Source: Mactra quadrangularis
Lineage: Eukaryota; Mollusca; Bivalvia; Venerida; Mactridae
Assembly: GCA_025267735.1 (NCBI GenBank)
Contig: CM046299.1
Span: 27,629,327 to 27,693,326, forward strand
Length of the DNA stretch: 64,000 nt
Direction: 5' to 3'
Every line of letters starts with the position of its first letter. The first letter of the stretch is position 1. The position numbers and the translations under genes are program-made. The notes under the pieces were generated by a model. The model searched no databases. It was given only the letters and a program-made list of their open reading frames with translations, and was not told the origin of the DNA. Positions 21,601 to 27,965 of the stretch are shown here, piece by piece.

Positions 21601-23925
21601 TAGCAACAAAACCATCTTCTCCTGGACCTACCTTAAATGGATGTACTCGTAAGTTATAATGTTCTCATAATGCCTTATTTCATTTAATTGTTTCTTTGAG
21701 ATGAACAGTATTATGGATTATTCAGAAATTTGTCATCATATTTTGAAAAGACTACCCGGATTTTGTTTATAATATCCCGGATTTTTGCTTAGATTATCAT
21801 GATTTTGTTAATCTATTATCCAAATTTTGTTAACGTTATCCAGATTTTGTTTAGATTTACCCGGATTTAGTAATGGTAAACCGGATTTTGTTAAGAATTT
21901 ACCCGGATCTTATAAAGAATACCTGTAATTTGTTTAGATTTACCCAAATTTTGTAAGGTATACCCAGATTTTGTTTAGATTTAACCAGATTTTATAAATT
22001 TTACCCGGATATTTGCTGAGATATACCTGGATTTTGTAAAGAAGTTCTGACTTTGTTTACAAATACCCGGGTCTTGTAAAGTATTCCCGGATTTATTAAG
22101 AAATACATTTAACCAATCTCTCATACAGAGTTGTCGATCCTTACAGTGATCTTTATCTCTGTAAACGTCTCGGGTTTTACAAGATTCTTGTAAAATAGTA
22201 ATACAATTAAGATTTTGTATCGAATGCGTAATTAGTCTTTTATATATATTATCTTAAAGTTTTACGTGAAATAGAATTTTATTATAGGCGAAATCCAATT
22301 TTTAAAGAGTTATATTTACAAGAACTATTTTCTTGTGAAACGTCTCCCTATTCTGAGTAATTTGCCTTTTTTACTCATCCGCTAAAATGTCAACAATAGA
22401 TGATATTGCTAAAAATTATGGCAAAAATTTAGTGCTAAGGAACTGTCAACGACAAGCCTTTGAACATCTACAAGACAAGAAAGGTGATCTGTTAGTCAAA
22501 ATGTCTGTTGCGTATGGAAAAAATTCAAAAATTGTCACATGATCGTTTTAAACGATCACGTGTTTGGGACTACTTTCGAGACGTTAACAGAGATAGAGAT
22601 CATTGTAAAGATCGACAACTCTGTATGAGAGATTGACATTTAACCAGGATTTTGTTAATGTCAGCTATTTAATATGTGTACCTGAAATATACATGAAAAA
22701 CTTAAACACAATACGCCGTATTACAATACATGTGAATATTACAATTTTAAAATTTGCATCAGCATGATGCTTGTAGAAACCCGGGGTTACTGAAGCGTCG
22801 CCGCGTCGGAAATATATGTACAGCTACATTGACAATATGACAAACTTATTATGTTACTGCAAATGCTGAATAATTATTCACAAATGTGATTTAAATTATC
22901 TCAAACGTTTCTTATCTAAATAATATACCAGTTAATGTTATACTATCAAAACATATTTTGTTATTGTAATGCATATTTCCGGATTAGTCTGATTCTCTAT
23001 AATGCTCAATTCCGATATGATGAACTTTCGGTCTGTTGTATTTCAGCTCCATATTTAACTATTACTCAAATTGGAAGGAACGGTTTTCTACATCTTAGTT
23101 GTATTACTACAGGGTTGCCATTACCAACAGCCACGTGGAGGGCCTATAAGGTTGGTGGCATTTTTTGACTTTCGGCGATTTCCAAAAGTCGAAAACTATC
23201 GACGATTCAAATGCCTGAACAGTTTAACCGGCGCAGTGATCTCTGATTTACTACGCAGTCTATTTCTTGGTGATAAAAGTATTTCCGTCGATCAACTGAC
23301 GCGTCTTTGTTTCAGTGTCAGTGACAGGTATTTTACTTATATTGATAAGCGTGTAAATGGGCGGAGTCAAATCTCATTAATACACTGTGACTAAACAGTA
23401 GTATTTGCCATTTATTCAGGATAAAATAAACACTTCGTCCGCATTTTTGCCCTGCTCGGTTCGTAATTGAATCTATTGTGTAAGAAGTAATCATTATTAT
23501 GGATTCGTTTGGTTTCAATGTGCACGAATGTCTTTCTGTATTTCAATACTTTGACTGGTACTTGTTATACAATTACTGGTACGACCTATTTAGTAATGAA
23601 TTTAGGTCAACGCGTTTCGATCGTGTAGCCGTGACAATGTGTCTTTTAAAAAATGCATTTGCAATATCTATATAAAATCAAAGTCGTTTTTTACATGTTT
23701 TTTACTTGTAGAAGAAGGCAGATTCAACCTTAATATTTTAAAGAACATGTATATTCATTGCAGGACAGATTAGACGGCGTTTCGATTTTAGGGAGTAGTA
23801 TATTTATCGGACCATTGGACCAGCATTTATTAGGAGTTTACAAATGTACGGCTGAAAATCCGTGCGGTACCGTGGAACAGAACTTTACCCTATCTCATAT
23901 CGACCCAGACTGGTACAATAAATGA
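3592..23925 (+). CDS. Secreted LU-LU-TSP1-LU-LU-Ig mosaic protein, 15 exons (gene span)
   Basis: Fifteen exons with AG/GT borders join in frame into about 589 residues plus a missing start. Order: hydrophobic signal segment, LU domain 1 (ending CCHDDNLCN), LU2 (CCDKDLCN), TSP1 repeat (WGPWMSWSGCSTSCG), LU3 (CCPGNLCN), LU4 (CCTTSLCG), Pro/Thr-rich linker, one Ig domain (LSC...W...GVYKC), then TGA. Introns between modules are phase 1 and introns within LU modules are phase 0, the exon-shuffling pattern. No membrane segment or GPI-type hydrophobic tail follows the Ig domain, so it should be secreted. LU domains are the Ly6/uPAR three-finger fold, TSP1 and Ig are adhesion modules, so ligand or matrix binding is inferred. 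The initiator ATG should lie in an upstream exon, possibly in or near the gap. I do not recognise a named orthologue. AATAAA at 23917-23922 sits just before the stop. Confidence 0.8.
3883..4200 (+). mobile_element. SINE family A, near full length
   Basis: A tRNA-like head (A-box TAGCTCACTCGGTAG, B-box GGTTCGATTC) is followed by a body with a diagnostic GTGGAGCTTGGTCATGAAAT. The 3' tail contains the inverse of GTTTAACGCCGTAGCAAC and ends in AACAAAACAAAAC. It lies in intron 1 of the LU/TSP1/Ig gene. Confidence 0.85.
4380..4458. mobile_element. Fragment of a mariner-type MITE
   Basis: Starts after TA with CAGTAAAGTTCCGCTAATAC, nearly the same as the left TIR of the complete element at 6917-7082. 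The right end is degenerate. Confidence 0.5.
4515..4985. repeat. Intron segment related to 60578-60765
   Basis: Two blocks (about 4515-4610 and 4899-4985) match a contiguous block at 60578-60765, including CCAAAATTAAAAGTACAATA and GTAGTTCAACCTCAGGTTAA (one base differs). The spacer 4620-4890 is absent from the other copy. Its class is not recognised. Confidence 0.6.
5049..5128 (+). CDS. LU/TSP1/Ig gene exon 2: first third of LU domain 1
   Basis: Acceptor ttttcag, donor gtaagt. It encodes CLKCLSC then PTDC and IEECGSHS, the C-x2-C...C...C start of an LU domain. It closely resembles exon 8 (LTCLSC...CNVIETCGPNS). Phase 1 in, phase 0 out. Confidence 0.8.
5238..5700. repeat. ACACAATACA-type and CGATACCATA satellite
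   Basis: Imprecise 5-10-bp A/C-rich units run to about 5630. About seven clean copies of the 10-mer CGATACCATA follow (5629-5697). It fills much of intron 2, and the reading frames in it on both strands are artefacts. Confidence 0.92.
5928..6329. mobile_element. hAT-like MITE, 402 bp
   Basis: The ends are TAGGGCTGCCACGATA and TATCGTGACAGCCCTA-like inverted repeats, with further inverted similarity around GTATTGCAATA. Flanking 8-mers CTCTTGAT (5920-5927) and CTCTTAAT (6330-6337) differ by one base. An 8-bp duplication and these ends are typical of hAT elements. No transposase is present. Confidence 0.78.
6361..6399 (+). CDS. LU/TSP1/Ig gene exon 3: middle of LU domain 1
   Basis: Acceptor tttctag. 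It encodes ECYMDVLLTPIGE. Two donors are possible: gtgagg at 6395 and gtacag at 6400. Only the second keeps phase 0 and reads into exon 4; the first would give a stop 12 codons into exon 4. The exon is very short (39 nt), and a hAT MITE ends 31 bp before it. Confidence 0.65.
6917..7082. mobile_element. Mariner-type MITE, 166 bp
   Basis: The left end CAGTAAAGTTCCGCTATTAA is mirrored at the right by TTAATAGCGAAACTTTAATG. Both sides are flanked by TA (6915-6916, 7083-7084). No ORF is present. Confidence 0.75.
7195..7337. mobile_element. Palindromic MITE family P, copy 1
   Basis: About 143 bp. Almost the whole length is an inverted repeat (TTTTTTCTCAACTGTCAAAA ... CTTTGACAGTTGAGAAAAAA) around a short loop. 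A second copy lies at 55914-56057. Confidence 0.85.
7765..7987 (+). CDS. LU/TSP1/Ig gene exon 4: end of LU domain 1
   Basis: Acceptor ttatcag, donor gtaagg, phase 0 in and 1 out. It encodes SCIVARRGRRRNSV..., a long basic insert, then CSTCCHDDNLCN, the invariant CC-x4-CN end of LU domains. RRGRRR matches a furin-type dibasic motif, so the domain could be cleaved within its third loop; this is inference. The loop is much longer than in LU3. Confidence 0.78.
8003..8163 (-). mobile_element. SINE family A fragment (tail half)
   Basis: Begins 15 bp after the exon 4 donor with GGGTTTAACGCGGTAGCAAC, then GTCAGTGACTGACAACTGCC. The tRNA head is missing. Confidence 0.75.
8164..8994. other. Intron 4, unannotated part
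   Basis: AT-rich intron sequence between a SINE fragment and the minisatellite. I see no exon, TIR or recognisable repeat in it. Confidence 0.6.
8995..9949 (+). repeat. ~43-bp minisatellite made of splice-acceptor-like units
   Basis: About 20 imperfect units, each with the core TTTTCAGGTTCCAATGTAAA followed by CCATGG. Alternate units differ (GTTTAAATGTTATCAC versus GTCATATATGGCATCAC), giving an ~86-bp higher-order dimer. The last, degenerate unit is the true acceptor and first coding bases of exon 5 (TTTTTAGGTTACCCTTTAAA then CCATGG). Confidence 0.93.
9950..10113 (+). CDS. LU/TSP1/Ig gene exon 5: first two-thirds of LU domain 2
   Basis: Acceptor tttttag, donor gtaaat, phase 1 in and 0 out. 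It encodes GYPLNHGPICYNC...SCNQIKECGRDEMC...YHTKC. One exon covers what two exons encode in LU1, LU3 and LU4, so an intron was lost here or gained in the others. The acceptor and first ~30 coding bases are a unit of the tandem array lying upstream. Confidence 0.85.
10310..10545. repeat. ~35-bp tandem repeat in intron 5
   Basis: About six units of the type TTATATGAGAATTACAATGT followed by CTTTTGTCGTAAGA. The outer units are more diverged than the central ones. Confidence 0.9.
10685..11075. repeat. Intron segment duplicated at 29697-30080
   Basis: Shares CTTCACACACTCACAATTTA and several later blocks with 29697-30080, in the same order and strand. It ends just before the exon 6 acceptor. Confidence 0.75.
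11116..11272 (+). CDS. LU/TSP1/Ig gene exon 6: end of LU domain 2
   Basis: Acceptor ttctcacag, donor gtaagt, phase 0 in and 1 out. It encodes ACRGTGLTQP...TGECCDKDLCN then TFLPG, closing the LU fold with the canonical CC-x4-CN. Confidence 0.87.
12000..12306 (-). mobile_element. Two SINE family A fragments
   Basis: 12000-12142 holds a body piece plus degenerate tRNA head (CCGACTTAGCTAACCGGGCG). 12197-12306 is a separate body piece with GTCAATGACTGACAACTGTC. The exon 7 acceptor follows 66 bp later. Confidence 0.65.
12373..12552 (+). CDS. LU/TSP1/Ig gene exon 7: thrombospondin type 1 repeat
   Basis: Symmetric phase 1-1 exon of exactly 60 codons. It carries the full TSP1 signature: WGPWMSWSGC (WxxWxxW), STSCG, QRRIRSC, HPCVG, then TTCANKPC. 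The six cysteines are present. The Trp ladder suits C-mannosylation and the CSTSCG stretch suits O-fucosylation, as known for the family. Being symmetric, the exon can be skipped without a frame change. Confidence 0.93.
12571..13430. repeat. Three dispersed ~100-bp direct repeats in intron 7
   Basis: Units at about 12571-12680, 13100-13230 and 13290-13430 share CAATCGTTCTATTT, CAAAATACATAGTGG and a GTCGGTTTTGGTG-like block. The last two are about 190 bp apart. Origin unknown. Confidence 0.65.
13987..14241. mobile_element. Tc1-type MITE, 255 bp
   Basis: Near-perfect ~28-bp TIRs: left TACTAGGACGAAAAAGAAAC, mirrored at the right by GTTTCTTTTTCGTCCTAGTA, and both continuing as GCCGGGTA. TA flanks on both sides (13985-13986, 14242-14243). 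The TIR matches the ends of the transposase-bearing element at 34503-35108. Confidence 0.88.
14371..14534. mobile_element. TIR repeat family F, copy 1
   Basis: Contains CACTGATTTAAAT and, inverted, ATTTAAATCAGCGGGG. It shares both with 16998-17200 and 62198-62377. Confidence 0.6.
14639..14715 (+). CDS. LU/TSP1/Ig gene exon 8: start of LU domain 3
   Basis: Acceptor ataacag, donor gtaagt, phase 1 in and 0 out. It encodes GLTCLSC...PRTCNVIETCGPNS. Spacing and residues match exon 2, suggesting that LU1 and LU3 are duplicates. Confidence 0.85.
14808..15068 (-). mobile_element. SINE family A copy, tail-truncated
   Basis: The body contains CAGTGACTGACAACTGTCCT. The inverted tRNA-like head has GGGAATCGAAACTACGACCC. 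It lies in intron 8. Confidence 0.8.
15700..15990 (+). mobile_element. SINE family B, full length
   Basis: The tRNA-like head GCCGGGACGGTAGTGCAGCT has a B-box GGTTCGAATCAC. The body has GGAGAAGTTTCCAGCCTTGT and the tail GCTGGACGCCGTATAGTAAC. Intron 8. Confidence 0.85.
16118..16189 (+). CDS. LU/TSP1/Ig gene exon 9: middle of LU domain 3
   Basis: Acceptor tctaaag follows an A/T stretch with a poor pyrimidine tract. Donor is gtaagt. Phase 0-0. It encodes VCYLERYVSRNGNTNYRSGC then RDVN, a textbook central LU segment. Confidence 0.83.
16205..16520. mobile_element. Dispersed repeat family D, copy 1
   Basis: Shares ATGCAGGGTT, GCGACGAATGTATAATCA, CCAATG and AGAGAATTTCATCGGACAAA with 24100-24620 and 27308-27965. 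It has short inverted ends around CGGCGC. It starts 15 bp after the exon 9 donor. Confidence 0.7.
16998..17200. mobile_element. TIR repeat family F, copy 2
   Basis: The left arm AACTGTCAGTGGCTC...CACTGATTTAAATACT and right arm AGTACTTAAATCAGCGGG...GACAGTTGG are inverted. It ends about 21 bp before exon 10. Confidence 0.75.
17222..17333 (+). CDS. LU/TSP1/Ig gene exon 10: end of LU domain 3
   Basis: Acceptor attgtag, donor gtaagt, phase 0 in and 1 out. It encodes QCNDVRPGKRF...ACTDCCPGNLCNRHGC. A TIR element ends about 21 bp upstream of it. Confidence 0.85.
18500..18594 (+). CDS. LU/TSP1/Ig gene exon 11: start of LU domain 4
   Basis: Acceptor attttag, donor gtaagt, phase 1 in and 0 out. It encodes HYAESGPVCYSC...VTCDRISVCQKGQ. 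The upstream intron sequence (about 18400-18480) resembles 41822-41918. Confidence 0.83.
18733..18862 (-). mobile_element. SINE family B, internally deleted
   Basis: The tail end TTTAACGCCGTTTCAACACA is joined directly to the inverted tRNA-like head (GGGTGGGATTTGAACCCG ... CTACCAACTGCGTTATCGAC). About 170 bp of body is missing. Confidence 0.8.
18898..19268. mobile_element. TIR element of ~371 bp in intron 11
   Basis: Left GTGCCTAAAGTTTGACCCCC and right GGGGCCAAACTTTAGGCAC are inverted repeats of about 26 bp (also CGATCT/AGATCG). No ORF. It ends 29 bp before exon 12. Confidence 0.8.
19298..19366 (+). CDS. LU/TSP1/Ig gene exon 12: middle of LU domain 4
   Basis: Acceptor attctag, donor gtaaga, phase 0-0. 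It encodes VCGVKKLPFTNVDIYQTMCL then NSE. A TIR element ends about 29 bp upstream. Confidence 0.8.
20187..20332 (-). mobile_element. SINE family C copy
   Basis: The inverted head reads GAGCGGGCGTGGCCGAGCGG (Ser/Leu-tRNA-like A-box), with a body containing CTAGCTCAGTTCTGGGGGAC. The related plus-strand copy is 41040-41245. Confidence 0.65.
20847..20917 (+). mobile_element. SINE family A head only
   Basis: The tRNA-like head GCTAGCTCAGTTGGTAGCAC with B-box GGTTCGATGCC. No SINE body follows. It is degenerate and probably not a working tRNA. Confidence 0.7.
21139..21428 (-). mobile_element. SINE family A, near full length, diverged
   Basis: The tail AGTTTAACGCTATGTCAACA, body CAGTGACTGGCAACTTCCCT and inverted head GGTATCGAACTCATGACACC are in order. 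It ends about 27 bp before exon 13. Confidence 0.8.
21456..21648 (+). CDS. LU/TSP1/Ig gene exon 13: end of LU domain 4 plus Pro/Thr linker
   Basis: Acceptor tttttcag, donor gtaagt, phase 0 in and 1 out. It encodes QCQSHSITDN...CCTTSLCG, then a linker rich in T, P, A and S that is likely O-glycosylated. The Asn that normally follows the last LU cysteine is Gly here, so LU4 is the most diverged of the four. A minus-strand SINE ends about 27 bp before the exon. Confidence 0.82.
21755..22113. repeat. ~20-bp ACCCGGATTTTGTTTAGAT minisatellite
   Basis: About 16 imperfect units of the type TACCCGGATTTTGTTTAGAT, resuming briefly after the element inserted in it (22645-22665). Confidence 0.85.
22114..22635. 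mobile_element. Mutator-like TIR element, 522 bp, perfect 9-bp target duplication
   Basis: The left end CAATCTCTCATACAGAGTTG and right end CAACTCTGTATGAGAGATTG are exact inverts. Inverted similarity (GTCGATC, TCTCTG, AACGTCTCG) extends about 80 bp. The target ACATTTAAC is duplicated perfectly at 22105-22113 and 22636-22644. Long TIRs with a 9-bp duplication point to the MuDR/Mutator superfamily. The interior holds the short helicase-like frame at 22387-22542. Confidence 0.85.
22387..22542 (+). pseudogene. Helicase-like N-terminal fragment inside the Mutator-like element
   Basis: ATG-initiated 51-codon frame ending in TGA. It contains LRNCQRQAFEHLQDKKGDLL followed by VKMSVAYGKNSKIV. The layout resembles the Q-motif and Walker A region of RecQ-like helicases (LR-x-x-Q-x-x-A ... 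PTGxGKS), but the glycine and serine of the loop are replaced (AYGKN), so it would not bind ATP normally. It is far too short to be a functional helicase. It could be a captured host fragment, or what remains of a gene the transposon once carried. Confidence 0.45.
23047..23150 (+). CDS. LU/TSP1/Ig gene exon 14: first half of Ig domain
   Basis: Acceptor tatttcag, donor gttggt (weak), phase 1 in and 0 out. It encodes PYLTITQIGRNGFLHLSC then GLPLPTATWRAYK: the B-strand Cys and C-strand Trp of an I-set Ig domain. Confidence 0.82.
23764..23925 (+). CDS. LU/TSP1/Ig gene terminal exon 15: second half of Ig domain and stop
   Basis: Acceptor attgcag, phase 0. It encodes DRLDGVSILGSSIF...LLGVYKCTAENPCGTVEQNF then a short hydrophilic tail ending DWYNK and TGA. 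GVYKCTAENPCG is the F-strand Tyr-x-Cys motif of Ig domains. No hydrophobic C-terminus follows. Confidence 0.87.
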   Translation, partial: DRLDGVSILGSSIFIGPLDQHLLGVYKCTAENPCGTVEQNFTLSHIDPDWYNK

Positions 23926-24099
23926 ATCTGTTCATGCTGACGTCAGAGTAATCATTTTATTTATAATCTATGTAACTGTTTTTGATACCAAAACAATATT
24001 TTGTATATTGAATCAAATATTGTAAGCGAGCTTGTAGTTGTTGTTATTTATGCATGCATGGTGATCAATTATCAAAATTGAGAAATTATAATTAAAACA

Positions 24100-24620
24100 A
24101 GAAATATTGTTGAAAAGATATTAAGCGCAATGCAGGGTTTATTTTGTTTGAAGTATAGATATTGACCATGGACGTTGTACAAATATGTATTAAATAATTT
24201 GGTCCAAAGTCGTTAAAAGTAGGTACCATATTTAACACTGGAAATTAAAAAAAATAAAGATAATTAATCCCATACATAAAGAGTAAGTTGAAAAATATAA
24301 GTCATATTTGCATACTTTTGAATCTCATATTCGCGAATATGAGTCATATTTGTTTTTAGTCATACCACCGGGAGCGTACCACGACGAATTACATTGTATA
24401 ATCAATAAACACAGAGAGTCATCCATAATACACAAAGTAAATAGTCTAAGCAGTTACTGTCCGTGCTACGCACTTGTTTATCATAGACAACCAATGGTAC
24501 CATTTATACATTTCTCTTTACCGGAAGAGAATTTAATTGGACAAATAATCATGGAAGACTAATTTATGTCGGTAAAAGTATAGGTCAAAAATTGGCTTAG
24601 ACATCTCCGCCGAAAATAAA
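24100..24620. mobile_element. Dispersed repeat family D, copy 2
   Basis: Shares AAACAAGAAATATTGTTGAA, CGTACCACGACGAATTACAT and GAGAATTTAATTGGACAAAT with the other copies. The 84-codon frame inside it is a by-product. Confidence 0.7.
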
Positions 24621-25823
24621 ACAAGTAGATTGTCTTCTAAAGCAGGTATTATTTTCCCCTAGAAATAAATAAGTTAGATTAACAAATTAATATCTATTGA
24701 GGAGCGTTAAGCTAAATGAAATAGTCAAAGTTTTGAAACATGTTTAAAACAACATTTTCTCTTTTATTTCACAAACGCCTACTTGTTTTGTATAAGAAAT
24801 TCAACACACGGTCAACTAGTATCAGACCAAAGCCAGAAATATATTAGAAGATTTGTCTCCAATTCAAATCAGAAAATTTCCGGATTTATTGTTAATACCT
24901 TTCATTAATTGGATTGTAATATTGTCAGCGAATACTAAAAAAATCACTTACTATGAAACCATCGTCTAATATTGTACATGAATTAAAACATTCAAGGCAG
25001 ACATGCCACGTGGTGACTGGTGAGTTGACTAACATCGAGTGATCAATAATCAAAGCGCTGACAGCACTGCCTGGACATGGAATTACATGTAACACGGCAA
25101 AAATCTGATAGTGACATTAGTAGTGGCATATGCGGTGTCAGGTCATTATTGTTTTACCTCTTTGATTAATTGTAGCATATCCGGGTACAGGAGAAGGGGA
25201 AAATAGCATTCAGTCCATGAATACATTAAATTCGTTCATCATTTTACAGGATTTTCAATGCTCAAGTCAAAAACAGACTGTTCTATTAAATTATGCAAGT
25301 CTGTACGACATTAAACAAGGGTGTGTAGCAAGGTACAGAGTATTACAATTTGTTTCATTGCGTGTTCCATTTTGTCTCTTCAACTTCACGTCGTGAGTTT
25401 TACAATTCTAAACAAACTGCATATTTTACAAACAATGGTGGAATTTTATGCAACATATTTTTAAATACACGAGATATACGCGCAGCACAAAGTGTACTCT
25501 TTTCAGTTTAACCTCAAGTAGGTATCATAAAAATCTGACCAGAAATAAAAGACTTACAGCTCTTTAAAACTCTAAGACGAGGCGGATTTTCACTTTTTCT
25601 TCTTCAAACCGTAGTGTAGCATTTGTAATGTCATAGTCACGTGGTATTGCCACCGTGGTGAAAAAACTTGCAATAAACATGTACATGATTTGTTTAATCA
25701 AATTTTTATTGATTAAGAACTTTTATGTGAGCATTGTATACATTGTTTTAGATTAAAAATGCGGATTATAGATTGAATAAACCAAAATATTGAGATTTTA
25801 AAAACGGATATTGATACAGCGTC

Positions 25824-26024
25824 ATGAAAACACAAATAGCACCCAACCTTATCCTGCTGTTTTTTACATATTTTCATGGCCTCGTATTGTGCTCACAAAA
25901 TGGTTACGTCATTGAAACTATACGTTCATTCATTCCGACACGTATCCTGTTTTATTCTGTCCTTCACACAAAGCGTCAGAAACTCATTCCAATGTGTATA
26001 ATCATGCCAAAGTTTTGTTTATGA
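25824..26024 (+). CDS. Possible first exon with signal peptide, unassigned
   Basis: ATG followed by a basic/polar start and a hydrophobic run: MKTQIAPNLILLFFTYFHGL then VLCSQNG. This looks like a cleavable signal peptide (cleavage after C or S). The frame continues to a stop at 26024, but later residues look non-coding. If real it is a first exon spliced near 25900 (weak donor gttacg at 25902). No partner exon was found in the window, and chance occurrence is quite possible. Confidence 0.2.
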   Translation: MKTQIAPNLILLFFTYFHGLVLCSQNGYVIETIRSFIPTRILFYSVLHTKRQKLIPMCIIMPKFCL

Positions 26025-26795
26025 AAATAATGCTAAAATTAGAGAATGAAAACCATTAATGTTTTCATGAAATCAATACATGGTAAACAATATATGACGT
26101 AAGCCGTGTAAATACCAATTTAAAATATACATATTTATATTTGTTTTTATTCGGGGCATTCTCAAAGACACAATGGTCCCGCTGTTTGAACCGCCATTGA
26201 AATTTACATGAAGTCATGTCATGTCCGCCTTTGAAACTGTACGATAGCAAACATATGGCTTAAATTACTGAACCATTTTGTGTTTTATGCAGAGACAAAA
26301 CTCTTTCAATGTTGGCCTTTCCTTAACGGAAACGCCGGTGCTAAAATAGAACGTCCGGACTTGTTACCGAGTATAATAACAGACGTGCATGATATTAATA
26401 GTGAAATAAAATCAATTAGTTGATACTGGGAATTCCTTTAAAGTCATTGTTTCTTTAGTTAGTGTTATCATTAAAATAAAGAATTTTATTCTAACTGAAT
26501 AACAACTCTAATAGAATTCTCATGTAAACGTCTCGAGTCCAAGTTACCATACACGATTTTAACAGGTCTATTAGAATTAACTTGCCTGGGAGAGGAACCA
26601 TAAACAAATAAAAGATCGACGTATATTTGTTCAAACATACCTTTGTAAGTGAAATAAAGTAGTAATACCATCGCCGCTAATGAATTCTTCAATAAAAACA
26701 ATAACTACAACAATATTCAACTTTAACATTAGTAATTTGAGAATATTGAGTTTGTTAAGCATTTAGCTCCATCGCTGAATCTTTATCAAGGAGAA

Positions 26796-27000
26796 CTGTA
26801 GACACGTGATCAATTATGAAAACGGGCTGGGACCTGCAACTCTCAAGAACTGTAGGCACGTGATTTTGAAAGCATGACAGTCCTTCATATTAGCAGAATC
26901 GTAGGCACGTGATTTTCGAAAACGTGGTGGGACTTTCGTTTCAACAAACATAATTTGTAGACACGGGATTTATAATGAAAACGTGATGGAACCGCTATAA
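26796..27000. repeat. Four degenerate repeats around GTAGGCACGTGATTTT
   Basis: Units at roughly 26796, 26848, 26899 and 26949. Three have CACGTG and the last has CACGGG. Each is followed by a GAAAACGTG...GGGAC-like block. Confidence 0.7.
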
Positions 27001-27307
27001 GAGATCAATGCGCCGATAGAGCTGTCCGAACATGGATTTAACAGGGCAAAATGTGGTGGTTTCGTTAGAAAAAGGACTTGCGGGGTCTAAAATTCACAAA
27101 CAAACTGTATTACGAAGGATCATGTCGCTGATACAGCCCGTAGAAAAAAGCGAGTTAACCGATCATGGTTTTCTTAGGTTAATCTAACTACATACCTTTG
27201 TACTGAACCTGGCTCCGCATGTCCGTCGAATGTCTACGTCCGCGACATTTTGTGATGCGTTTCAAAATATGTCGCTTTCTAAGACCTGAATTGCTTACGC
27301 AATCCAT

Positions 27308-27965
27308 GTCAAACAAGAAATATCTCTAATAAAGATATTCGGCGCTCTGCTGGGTTCATTTTCAACGGGTTGAAGTATAAATGTTGGTCATGCACGGTGT
27401 ACATGTATTAACTATAGGTCAAATGTAGTTTGTTTAAACTTGCAATTCAGCATCAACTGACAATTTTTGTCCGATCATATTGCCACTTCGCTGATTTGTC
27501 AATTTGAAAAAATCTGTCTGATTCTAAAATTAAAAACATCTTTAATAACAATTAAAAATCACTTCTTTACAGAATGACCAAACGATTTATGTTACTTTTC
27601 TGGCGAACATAAAACAATTTGATAAAATGCTCAATGGCGGTCTACATATGACAGAATGAAAACCCATTCCGAGCGTTCGCTGAGTCATATTCGCAATTTA
27701 GTTATTCCCCAAGGGGCGTACCACGACGAATGTGTGATCAGATAGCATAGTGAGTCACTTATTATACACATAGAAAATAGTCAACAGCTACTATACGTGC
27801 TACGCACCAATTTATCACAAATAGCCAATGGTGTCATGTGTTTTTTCCATTTCTTTACACCGTAAAGGATTTTCATTGGACAAACAGCTATGGTAGAGCA
27901 AATTGTATTGGTTGAAATATAGGTCAAAAGTTGACTTTGACAGCTGCGCCGAAAAATTGCAAACA
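27308..27965. mobile_element. Dispersed repeat family D, copy 3
   Basis: Longest copy. It runs from AAGAAATATC / ATATTCGGCGCTCTGC to GCTGCGCCGAAAAATTG. These ends are inverted, so the family may be a TIR element. Confidence 0.7.

Larger units (their letters stand above)
24621..27307. other. Gene-poor stretch
   Basis: AT-rich sequence. One candidate signal-peptide start lies at 25824. Four ~58-bp degenerate repeats with CACGTG-like cores lie at 26796-27000. No other gene or element boundary is recognised. Confidence 0.5.

Noticed and set aside
24308..24562. 84-codon frame
   Set aside because: Falls inside dispersed repeat family D; the other copies do not keep it open.
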